From contig WJXW01000014.1 of NCBI GenBank assembly GCA_015832175.1, positions 310,001-374,000 on the forward strand: a DNA stretch of 64,000 bases. The letters run 5' to 3'. Shown one piece after another: positions 23,819 through 33,428 of this stretch (its first letter is position 1; each line of letters begins with the position of its first letter). Both the position numbers and the translations under genes were made by a program. The DNA is from Paraphaeosphaeria minitans (lineage: Eukaryota > Ascomycota > Dothideomycetes > Pleosporales > Didymosphaeriaceae). The notes beneath the pieces are model-generated. The model was not told where the DNA came from. It worked only from the letters and a program-made list of their open reading frames with translations, and did no database searches.

Positions 23819-26469
23819 TCACACCCACTCCGGCATATCCCTCGTAATCTTCGGGCTCCCCAACTTCAAAGAGCTCCTGGTATGGTACTCCAGCAGCCCC
23901 GCCAGATCCGCATCGACCCTCTCATACGACTCCCGCAGCCTCGCCCTCTTCCCCAGAAACGCCTCCAGCCCCCCGGCATCCAGCCTCTTCCGCACGTCCC
24001 GCGCATACTCCATCGCGTGCCGCAGGTCCTTCTTGTCCGCCGAGCGCGCCTTGATGGCCAGGTAATTTGCGAGGTTGAGCAGGACGGCGACGTCGCCGAA
24101 GGAATTCACCGACGCGCCGGGCGGGAGGTCCATGCTCGCGGCGGGAGTCGCGGGGCTGACGAGGTGCTCGGCGAGGGTGGCGTTGACCTCGTCGAGGTAG
24201 GTGAGGCGGACGCGGTCGTCGTTGCTCTCGAGGCGGAGCGCATACTCGACGCAGTTTGCGAGGGCGTCCCAGATGGGCAGCGTGCCGTCGCGGGGCTGGA
24301 GCGTCTTGAGCGTCCAGAGGTGCGCGTTCGCCCAATGCTCGTCCTCGGCGAAGCTTTCGTAGTCGGTGGCTTTGGCGATGCGTGAGCGCATCTCGTAGGT
24401 GCGGAGGAAGTCGCGGATGCAGCGGTGCGCGTAGTTGACTTTGTAGTGGGCGAGGTCGGCGACTTCGACTGAGGTGCGCTGGGTGTCGGTGGGCGCGGCT
24501 TCGAAGATGGAGAGCAGGTTCTTGCACTTGAACACGAGGACGTTGCGCATCTTCTCCGAGCGCGTCATCACCTCGCCGACGGAAAGGGGCCGTGTCTCTG
24601 CTTCGAGGGCGGACCGCGTGTCGCTATCGTAGGCACTGGTCAGTGGGAGAAGGGAGGGGTATCCGTGGGCGTCGACGAGACGAAATAATTGCGCTGCTTG
24701 CAGGAAATGCTGAGGGTCGAGATTGTCGAACATGTACATCAGCAGTGCTTCGAGCTCCTGCGGTAGCGCATTCACGCGCCATCGTATCTTGGAGACATCG
24801 TCTGTCGCCTTTGTGCTCTGGATAAGGAATTCGGTGGCCAAGGATGCCCACAAGAACACGCCATTTGCCTTGTCGATGAGAGTGGTGATGATGGCACGTT
24901 CCTCGGTGCCGTCCGACTGCTCAGCTGGGATGTTGAACATGGTATCGTTTTGATCGAAGGCGTACAGCACGTAATCCTGGATACCTCTCCGCGTCCACTT
25001 GTTGAGCTCCAAGCTAGGCCAATCCTTAAATGTGGCCTGATAGATAACCGAGGGCCGGCTGGAGATGCACACTTTGACATTCTCACGATTGGAGGCACTT
25101 ATCAGAACAGCGAGTGCGTTGGTCGGGTCGTCGTCCAATTCATCAAGGCCGTCTATCATGAGCAGGAATTTTTTGGTCTTGTCTGACAAAAGAAGGTCGA
25201 AGGCAGTGCGTAGTTCCGAAAGACTGAATGGGTGTATGCCGCCACCGTACGAAGAGAATTGCTTCCAGCGTTCGCTGAAGATTCTCTGGACAATGCTTGG
25301 ATCCTCTTCCAACGGTCCGAAGATCATGTCTTGCAAAGCTTCGTAGAGGACTGTGCGAAGCATACCAATGGTGGTCTTCTGCAGGTCCGTGCCGCAGTTC
25401 CAGAGGAAGAAGCCTGTTAGTATGCCCGGCGAGTGGCCTGACCACCGCTCTAAAAACGGGAACAACTCCTCGTTGCGGAAGAGATACTTCATGAGCGTAC
25501 TCTTACCAGAGCCTGGCTTCCCTGTGTCGCGCGTTAGCTGACTATCATCTTTGCGATGTGAGTGCGGCGTACCTGTCAGCCAGAACACGTTTTGACCACT
25601 GGTGTCGCCTAGCCAGACCGGGAAACTGCCTTTGCCCTGCTGCCGCGAGTTCCAAATCCACTGGAAGCTCTCTTCGCTCGGCTTGCTGATGCTGTAGAGG
25701 CGGTCGTCCTGCTCGGGAAAGTGAAGGCCGGCGAAGATGAGACCGCGGAAGCGTACTTCTGTGTCAGCGAGTACCAAGTTGTCCACGAGTTTTGAGAACT
25801 CTTCAAGATGCTTCTTGTTCTTTGCCTTCCAATCGTTCGTGCTGATGGCTTCTACAGCCTCGTGCTGCCATAGTTGCTGGTGGACTGCTTGCGTGTCTTC
25901 CAAGTTGGTCATGGAAAGCCCCTTCTCGGACGATGGATCAATATAGGCCCTGCACATCAATGAGTATATATGCTACAGATGACATGGATGGAAGCCTCGA
26001 CGCACTTCAGAGCGCGTAAGAGCGCCAGCTCAATTTCTTTCCTCTGTGTCTGCATCCTCTTCTTCTGGGTTGTGATGCCGCCTTTGGTCCACACCGTCAT
26101 CAGGGGCTCCCTCAGGTTCGTCCATGTGGCTTCGACACCTTCAGATTTTGATTGGGCTAGGATGAGCCCTTCGATCAATGGAACTACAGTTTCATGTGTG
26201 GACTCGCACAGCCTCAGCAGATGCTGCGTCGCGTCTTCGAGCTTGCCGGTCTTCTTCTCATGCAACGTTTTCTCGAACCTGCTTTCGTACAGTGCCTCGT
26301 TCAACCGATAGAGCTCGTGCGTTACCGCACGTAGCAGCTGAACATTCTGGACGCCTGCGCCGACCCTAGGCTGGTAGACGTCGTGATCCTTGATCAAAAT
26401 CTTGGTCGCAAAATCGAGAAGCTGCAAGGCGCAAGCTGCTAACCCCACAGCGGGAAGAGCCTTAGGCAT
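23819..26469 (-). CDS. STAND protein with NACHT NTPase domain (NLR-like)
   Basis: Three exons on the minus strand join in phase: 26469-26006, 25949-25573 and 25521-23819 (847 aa). The first intron has a GTGCGT donor, and the second (51 nt) lies immediately before the P-loop. The N-terminal ~155 residues resemble the Helo-like N-terminal domain of fungal STAND proteins. The NTPase core has Walker A GKPGSGKST (about residue 281), Walker B FLLMIDGLDELDDD and the VCISSRP sensor, followed by a helical region like the conserved C-terminal module of fungal NACHT proteins. No ankyrin, WD or TPR repeats are seen. Such proteins are linked to heterokaryon incompatibility and non-self recognition; that role is inferred. 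I chose the ATG at 26469 because it begins the domain; an in-frame ATG at 26601 is possible. Confidence 0.85.
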
Positions 26470-27767
26470 GGTGGGGAGTGATGACAGTTGTTCATCGCGC
26501 GGCAGAGGGGCTGCATAGGTGCTGGCACCGGCGTATTTGACAGGTCGGGGCGGACTCCACTTCCACTTCGCGAGCCGCTGAGAGGGCGACATCCCAGTCA
26601 CTTGGCATGCAGTCTCAAGCCCGACGGATTCCTGATGCAGTATGGTTAGCCTTGTCGTTTGGTGATCAAAATGTCCTCATGTTGGACGCGTAGACGAAAC
26701 GATGGCTCCACTCCTCGCTTTCGTGGGTTTTCTAAGTTCTTTCAGGTTGTCCCGGGATACTGCACACAAGGACGTGTTTCTCGCGCCGCTTGTCGCAATG
26801 CAGTGGAATTGCGGGGTTTCGCGTGAAACTTACGGTGGGAGTTGGTGTGCACTCGGAGCTGGTGGAAGGATTCGTGCCATCAGCAGTATCACAGAAGAAC
26901 GACGACCATGTGCAGTACTCGGAGGCTTTGCAGTCGACCAGGAAGGCCCAGTATCCGCTGTCCATGAGAGCTGTACGAAGCAGGTGTGGTAGTGTCAGTC
27001 GCTTTCGAGGGAGGCTCGCAAGGACGAAATAGCACTTTAGTCTTGCGTTTGCAGTTGAAAACTCAGGGACCCCAAAAAAAAGAAACGCCAGACCGGGTTG
27101 AAAGGGGTGGAGCACAGCAAGAACACCACATTGCACTACTCATGAAGACATAGGGACGGCCCAGGCAATGTAATTCTCGTTGGAATAGAAAGAGCTAGTT
27201 CGTTCAGACTTGCCACCGCGTGATGCCTCAAACGAGCATTGCGAGTGCCAGGTGCTTCGACTTATTGCGGGACTGCACATGGGACGTAGGCTCGAACATT
27301 CGTAGCATAGGGCTCCAAGGCTAAACGACGGGTGGAACCAGGTCGATGGACTGCCACCTAGGGCACCAAGGGAGGGTTTACTGAGCGCTGGTACCGAGCT
27401 TCAACATTCAGATACACAATAGCTTGACGCGGCTCGCCTACAGTGTGAAAAGCGCACGCTGCGAAGGAGCAGTGAAGGAGCAGCGTGCTCGCTGGGAAAT
27501 TCTTCCAGGAGCAGGGCTAGAGCGGAGGTTGTTCTGCCTGCCAGTGCCTTCCCAAAGCGTGGCCGCAGCTCTTCACCAGCCGTCAATAAACTACACGTCC
27601 GCCCCGCGCTGCCTTCAACAGTTCCATGGTCACTCAGACAACGCCAGCACCATTCAACCGCTCGCTCATCGGCACGCACCTCTTCGTTTCGCGAACCCTA
27701 CGCAGCAGCCGCCAGGTTTGCGACTCTTACTCGTACGCATTAGATACTCTTCTCCGCGTACCCGGCC
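26470..27767. promoter_or_regulatory. Divergent promoter region between the NACHT gene and its neighbour
   Basis: About 1.3 kb separates two divergently read genes. The minus frame at 26732-27136 contains a cysteine cluster but no start or splice context I can support. The stretch 26470-26601 remains open in frame with the NACHT gene and might be coding if translation starts upstream. Confidence 0.4.
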
Positions 27768-28658
27768 ATGCCGAAACTGATGTGGACTGAAGGCTGCCAT
27801 ATGCCGGCACCAGTGAGCAAAATAACCAAGGATACCATCACTGTGAAGGGGATTGATGGGCTGACGCTCGGTCCGAAGCGCGACGCGAAAGCGCTCCTCA
27901 AGGGCAAATCGAAGATTTGGTTCTGGACGTAAGAGACCCTCCAGCCGTCGGGACAACAATCGCACTGTACTGACAGCCGTAGGGGATGTGACAAGAAGCA
28001 GAAGCTTTTCGAGAAGCTCTCTTGCGAGTGGAACCTCGCTCCGATGGTCAACACCCACCTGAAGGAAGACATCTCCGGCCTGCTCGACAAGTCCAATCGG
28101 ATCGTCATGATCTGCATCACCGGCTTCTTCGATGAAGGTGCCGACTTCGTGTTCTTCGTCAAGGGCTACAAGAACCTCGTAGGCGACTCCAAAACCGGGC
28201 TACACACTTTCAGCGACTGTGCTAATGATGCGCTACAGGCAAACTTCCTGAAACTCACCTTCAGCGGACAGGCCTACAACGATCCATGCTTCGCGACTCC
28301 TCTGCAGGCCTTCACGTTCAAAAAGCTCATCGAGAGCCCCGGCTTGGACTGCCTCGCTCTTGAGTGCGTGGGCAAAACGGAGACGAAGGGCTTAAGGTGG
28401 CTGTATCTGTACAAGTCCGCAGTCAACGCATGGAACAAGCTCGAATTTGATGACAGGAAGTACATGGCTATCAAAGAGAGGTTGGAACGTCCCGGACCAA
28501 TGGTGGAAGCGCTGTCGGATACGGAGGAGGACACGCCTAGCGATACTACGGATGAGGACGATGATGGGGACGATGATGAGGACGACGATGAGGTCGATGA
28601 TGAGGATGATGATGAGGATGACGACTGGAACGCGTTTCACGCCGAGGAGAAGCAGTAA
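27768..28658 (+). CDS. Hypothetical protein with highly acidic C-terminal tail
   Basis: Not recognised. Exons 27768-27928 and 27983-28658 join in phase using the CCGTAG acceptor at 27982; the nearer CTGACAG acceptor would meet a stop at once. The product has 278 aa. It has a lysine-rich N-terminal part (about 1-55), a mixed alpha/beta-looking middle with several cysteines and hydrophobic strands (IVMICITGFF, ADFVFFVKGY), and a tail of about 45 residues made almost wholly of D and E before WNAFHAEEKQ. No signal peptide or membrane segment is seen. Acidic tails are common in histone- or nucleic-acid-associated proteins, but I infer no function. It is divergent from the NACHT gene. Confidence 0.7.
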
Positions 28659-29550
28659 CAGTCAAAGGCTGGGGCCATGAAGCCAAGTCGCGTTGCCTAA
28701 ACGTCACGCACATGCCAAGCATGCTGCATGGTACAAAACTGAATCAAATGTTACCATGTCGATCTGTCTTGGGCCGTTTAAGCAGAAGAAGCCTGCCATG
28801 ATGATGTGATACCTCAGTCATTGACTGCTTCTTTTCCCACATGTGTAATGAGTGCTGTATAAGCAGGAGGTGACGGCCGTGAAAGTGCCCACCCACACAA
28901 ACTGCGCCACACGTCAGACCGTTGGAGATTTGCGATAGAGGCAGAGCACACTGTACAAAAGCAGGGCGGACAGAGGTGCAAGACGTCATCCGGAAAGATG
29001 GTGCCGGCGCTTTCAACTTCAGCCTGGATGTTTCGCCAGCCACCTACGCCCCCTGAGGTTCGGGTGCGTAGCGTGGTAGGGATGAGGTAAGGAGGATCGA
29101 ACCTCTCTGCGATCTTTTACAAGAAAAAGCAGCGGAATCTAGCGTGCTTCCGAGTCTGCCAAGAGGATGTACGTGCATCAGCAAATCAACTTGGTCAGCA
29201 CCGCTGCATCCGGATCCGCAACCACTCCAGAGCGCCCACATCTCAACCAACAAATGACCTTGGTCCGCTCCCAGCCACACTCCTCTCCGTGCTTGGCTGT
29301 TGCTTGACGATGCTTATCTTCCGCTAGCCGGACCCTCGGCACGGCTTGGTTCGGGATCATCTCAGCTGTGCCTTGTTTTGGCCCTCTGCCCTCCACCCGT
29401 TCGCTTCTGCGCAGCCACCTGCTGTGGCTCTTCACGACACTGCGCCGCACCTGGGCAGCACCTGCACCATTGCGTGGTTTTGTTGCAGTCTCAGAATAGC
29501 AGGGTCCTAAGCGATATCCCCCCCAACACTCCTTCGCTGCAGCGCGAACA
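28659..29550. other. Spacer upstream of the C2-domain gene
   Basis: No supported gene. A GGTTCGATCC box on the minus strand near 29094-29103 looked like a tRNA B box, but no cloverleaf could be built. The right end holds the promoter and leader of the C2 gene. Confidence 0.45.
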
Positions 29551-31278
29551 ATGGCAGAGAAGAAGGATGCTCCCCAGAGCGAGCTCGCGAACGGCACCGC
29601 GTCCAACGGCAATGCGCCTGGGACCACGGAGAGGCACGACGAGAAGAACCCCCCGGTGCCTCTGAAGCAGAAGACGCGGACAGACTCGAGCAAAAAGGGG
29701 CCCGCTGGCGGCTTCGACGATACACCTCTTCCGCGCGCTCCACCTGGCTACACTATCAAGATCACTCTGCACCGCGCAGGAAACCTCCCCCTCGCCGACA
29801 TCAACACGCTCTCCGCCGACCCCTACGTTATCGCCGAACTCCAGACCTCGTTACCGACGCGCCACAAGGAAGACCCGCCGCTGCAACGGCGCACCGCAAC
29901 GATCCGCCAGCAGACGGACCCAGTGTGGAACGCAGAATGGATAGTCGCAAACGTCCCCGCGTCAGGCTTCCGGCTGAAGTGCCGCCTATACGACGAAGAT
30001 CCGGCAGATCACGACGACCGGTTGGGTAATGTCCACGTCGTGGTGGATTCGCTGAGCGAGAATTGGAGTGGCATACACGAGCAGACGTATCCGATTAAGA
30101 AGCGCATGGCAAGCAAGCGGGCCTACCTGCTGCGCGCATTGGCTGTGTGTTTCAGAAAAGCCGCGCATATGCATGGCGACATGACCGTGAGTGTGGAAGT
30201 CCTTGGGCGCACCCAGGACGACAACGGCGGCCGAATATACACCGTAGGACCGCAGTACTGGATACGGCATTATTCACCGCTGCTGGGCCGCCTGCTCGGA
30301 CAGAAGGCGCCCGATGAGAATAGCTCGAGCAGCGGAGCGTCGGAGAAGAAGAAGAAGCCAGAGCGCTACAACTTCCAGGCGAACCAGATCCAGCTGCGCG
30401 GCCCGACCCCCGAAGCCATGTACCACCGCTACGTCGAGTTCAAGCCTTTCGTCAAGGCCATGTTCACCGCGAAAGGCTTCCGTGGGTTCATCCTCTCGAA
30501 AACGTTGCACCACCAGCACACGCGCGTCTACAACTTCGATCGCGAGACCGAGTTTGAATCCTTCCCAGAGCCCTGCAAGGAGTTCACCCAGAAGTTCCTC
30601 GAGCTCGTACACCATGATCAAGGAGGCCGCATCTTCACATACGTCCTCACGCTAGACGGCCTCTTCCGCTTCACCGAAACCGGCAAGGAGTTCGGCATCG
30701 ACATGCTGTCCAAGCACACTATGCACTCTGACGTTGCAGCCTACATCGCCTTCTCGGGAGAGTTCTTCATCCGGCGACTCAAGAATCCGCACAACAAGCC
30801 TCCCGAGGAAGGCGGCCACAACTCGTCGCACCCTCCCGACGAGATCTCTGGTGGTCCACCAATGGACCAGCCCGTCAAGGACCCCGCATACTACGAGCTC
30901 GTCATCGACAACGACTCCGGCACGTACCGCCCGAATCCCCAGCTCCTCCCGCAACTCAAGGCCTTCTTCGAGTCAAATTTCCCCGGCCTCCACGTCGTCA
31001 CGCTCGACTGCCAGAGCGAAGCCGAGAAGATGGACAAGATGAAGAAGGAGCAGCGCGAGCGCAAGAAGGCCGAGGGCCACCACATCTTTTACAAGCAGAT
31101 GAGAAGGAGCAGCAGCATGAGCTCGAGCGACGTTGAAGACTTGGACAGGCTCCAGGACGAAGACGGTCACACGGAGCCGCACTTCAGGCACCATCTGCAG
31201 ACGCTGGCAGCCGGGAAGGGCGAGGCCATGAAGCAGCAAGCGAAGGAGTACCGGCCTCGCAATAACCGCGAAGGCTAG
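29551..31278 (+). CDS. C2-domain protein conserved in filamentous fungi
   Basis: A single uninterrupted exon of 575 aa. After a hydrophilic N-terminal tail of ~60 residues, a C2 domain spans about residues 66-180. It includes YTIKITLHRAGNLPLADINTLSADPYVIAEL, with the aspartate of the first calcium loop (SADPYV), TDPVWNAEW, and LYDEDPADHDDRLG with the second acidic loop. C2 domains bind membranes, often with calcium, and the acidic loops look intact enough for that. The central region (about 250-420) is a conserved module of unknown role (FKPFVKAMFTAKGFRGFILSKTLHHQHTRVYNFDRE). A charged K/E-rich helical segment and a C-terminal tail follow. The ATG context (ACAATGG) is good. Placement in lipid signalling or trafficking is inference. 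Confidence 0.85.
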   Translation: MAEKKDAPQSELANGTASNGNAPGTTERHDEKNPPVPLKQKTRTDSSKKGPAGGFDDTPLPRAPPGYTIKITLHRAGNLPLADINTLSADPYVIAELQTSLPTRHKEDPPLQRRTATIRQQTDPVWNAEWIVANVPASGFRLKCRLYDEDPADHDDRLGNVHVVVDSLSENWSGIHEQTYPIKKRMASKRAYLLRALAVCFRKAAHMHGDMTVSVEVLGRTQDDNGGRIYTVGPQYWIRHYSPLLGRLLGQKAPDENSSSSGASEKKKKPERYNFQANQIQLRGPTPEAMYHRYVEFKPFVKAMFTAKGFRGFILSKTLHHQHTRVYNFDRETEFESFPEPCKEFTQKFLELVHHDQGGRIFTYVLTLDGLFRFTETGKEFGIDMLSKHTMHSDVAAYIAFSGEFFIRRLKNPHNKPPEEGGHNSSHPPDEISGGPPMDQPVKDPAYYELVIDNDSGTYRPNPQLLPQLKAFFESNFPGLHVVTLDCQSEAEKMDKMKKEQRERKKAEGHHIFYKQMRRSSSMSSSDVEDLDRLQDEDGHTEPHFRHHLQTLAAGKGEAMKQQAKEYRPRNNREG

Positions 31279-31920
31279 AGAGGCGACGACCATCCTGCGC
31301 GCCACAACGATGCGGGCGCGGATGCGTCGGCGCAGGCTGAAGGCGCGGGGCCGTTGAGGGAGGGACAGAACGCCGCTCCTACAGGCCCGGGGTAGCAGGG
31401 CCCGTCGGATTCGTGAATCTTTTCATCATGTTTATTTTGTCTGGCTTAGCACAGCGATGTTGCTCTTCGCATCTTTCAGTATCCAGGGTTTCGACGCGCA
31501 TTTTGGGAGGGCCGAGGGAAAGGAAATCCGAGGGAGTGGCGAGACAGAGGAAGGGAAATGAACGAGAGGGGAAGGAAACGTACACACAGCACATGATCGC
31601 TCGCTACGAGATACCCGCTTCTCCTTTGTTCATGTCCATAGGTTTGTTGCACCCACACAAACTATAGGTTTGTTGCACCCACACAAACTATAGGTTTGTT
31701 GCACCCACACACGCGCGCGTACTGTCTTCTAATAAACCACCGCCTTGCCTGATCTCTCCATAATAGTAGTCCACATAGTAATGCAAGGGTCCGAACTGGG
31801 GCGCGGCAAGTCCAGGGGGTCTTTTCCACCCCGTCTAATCATACCCAACCATTCCACATGAAACCCCCTCCCCCATCCGCCCTCGAAGAGTATCGTACGC
31901 ATCACATCACATCACATCGA
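31279..31920. other. Convergent intergenic region
   Basis: No gene between the 3' ends of the C2 gene (+) and the SnoaL-like gene (-). The first 120 bp after the C2 stop is compositionally like coding DNA but shows no conserved features. A short tandem repeat at 31638-31711 is annotated separately. A possible polyadenylation-type AATAAA occurs at about 31731. Confidence 0.45.
31638..31711. repeat. 26-bp tandem repeat, nearly three copies
   Basis: Unit ATAGGTTTGTTGCACCCACA plus CAAACT, perfectly repeated at 31638, 31664 and 31690, the last copy truncated and running into a CGCGCG stretch. Confidence 0.95.
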
Positions 31921-32789
31921 TCAAAACTCCCTCATCACCCGCTCCTCCCCCACTCTCTTCGTAAACCCAACCTCCCTCCTGCGTATCCTCCACACACCAC
32001 TAGCACCCGGCACGCCCTCGTCATCTCCATCCCCATCCTGCACCTCCAGCACATCCACATACCGCCCCCACGCCTGCAACACCTTCCCCTCGTGCGGCCC
32101 CTGCCCAAAATGATACGCCACGAAATACGTCGCCGCCGTCGCCGTCGCTATCCCCCCGTCGGACGCGAATACGAGCGACGCCGTCGTCAGCGAGTGGTGC
32201 GTGAGTATGGGACCGAGTCTGTTGGGGGGGATTAGCCTGGATGGATGGATGGATGGATAGATGGATACTAGATGGGTGTGTAGCTGCTAGGGAACATCGT
32301 CTCTGGTCTCCTGGAAAAGGGGGGGGGGAACGAATCGGGTGACGAGCACGTTGACGCACCGTTTCGCAATCGCCTCACTCACGGCGTCGACGCCGCGTAG
32401 GTTGTGATCGAAGGGGTAGTTTGCTTCGCAGTCTGGTGTGAATACCTATTAATTTTTTTTGGTTAACTGCACTGCTTTTTTCTTTCGCCTCTTCCTCCTC
32501 CTCCTCTTCCTCTTCTCCTCCTCCTCTTCCTCTTCTCCTCCTCCTCTTCCTCTTCTCCTCCTCCTCTTCCTCTTCTCCTCCTCCTCTTTCAATTCTTTCC
32601 ATCTCTCTTCCCCAACCCAAACACATCCCCACAAAACACCCACCCGTCCCCGTCTCAGGAAAGTAAACCTACTTTAGCCAGTAACCCCCACTCCTTCGTA
32701 TCCAGCGCTTCGCAGTACCGCGCAAGCGTGTTCTGAATGGCGAGCGCATCGAGGGGATTTGTCTTTGTCTTTGTCTTTGCTGGCGGCAT
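31921..32789 (-). CDS. SnoaL-like (NTF2-fold) protein
   Basis: Three exons on the minus strand: 32789-32673, 32445-32360 and 32218-31921 (166 aa, phases 0 and 2). The joins restore LLAKVFTPDCEANYPFDHNLRGVDAV and KRLGPILTHHSLTTA, the pattern of SnoaL-like domains in which a small alpha+beta cone binds a hydrophobic ligand. The N-terminal helix IQNTLARYCEALDTKEW and the D of FTPDCEA are in the positions typical of this fold. Members include scytalone dehydratase-like and polyketide-modifying enzymes as well as proteins of unknown role, so a reaction cannot be assigned. The first intron (227 nt) is unusually long for this window because it holds a (TCC)n-rich tract at about 32488-32588. Confidence 0.8.
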
Positions 32790-33428
32790 GGTGAACGCGG
32801 GGGGGGGGGGGGTGAAAATGTGGCGTGGCGCTGTTCGCGGGGATGCAAACTGTCTTCCGGGGCAGGCAACGAGGTAACTTATATAGATTGTGAGTTGGGT
32901 TGAGTGGTGGGAGAAGTCCGAGTCCGAGACGGAACCCCGCAGCGGGTGATGGAGGTGCGGCACGAGAAGCGCGGACAACATATTCACGTAATTCAGGTTC
33001 ACGTGGACAAAACCAGCGAGGATTGGAATATATGTGGTTCATCGGGTGGAACTACGGCCGTCCACAAAGAAGACGCTATAAGCAGTGTCGAAGCCTCCGC
33101 GAAACCGCAGCGCGACGACATGACACCATGCCACCCACCCGTCCACAATCCATGTGTCGAACGACTGAATGCGACTCCATAACTATGTTCATGATTCACC
33201 GGGGGTACTCGTCCATGCGCGCTATGCCTTAACCATGAAATTCGTGTTGCCTTGGCCATCATTCATAAACTCGCATATTGGTATCGTGCATGTCCCTCGA
33301 AAGAGGGAAAGAAAGAAATGAGAGCGTGGCTTGACGCCGGTCGTGAAGACAATCTAAGCAGACGCGCGGGGATCCTTCTAGAGAGAAAGAACAGAGAGCG
33401 CCGCCGGATGTACGTTCAGAAAGATCGA
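32790..33428. other. Spacer between SnoaL-like and Tps3/Tsl1 genes
   Basis: No supported gene. The left end has a G12 run near 32800-32812, close to the start of the SnoaL-like gene. The right part is the 3' flank of the trehalose gene. Confidence 0.45.

Noticed and set aside
26732..27136. Minus frame with several cysteines upstream of the NACHT gene
   Set aside because: It does not splice in phase to the NACHT gene and lacks a signal peptide or regular cysteine spacing.
29041..29180. tRNA-like B box GGTTCGATCC on the minus strand
   Set aside because: The T-arm can be drawn with one mismatch, but no matching acceptor stem, anticodon arm or proper A box is present at the right distance.
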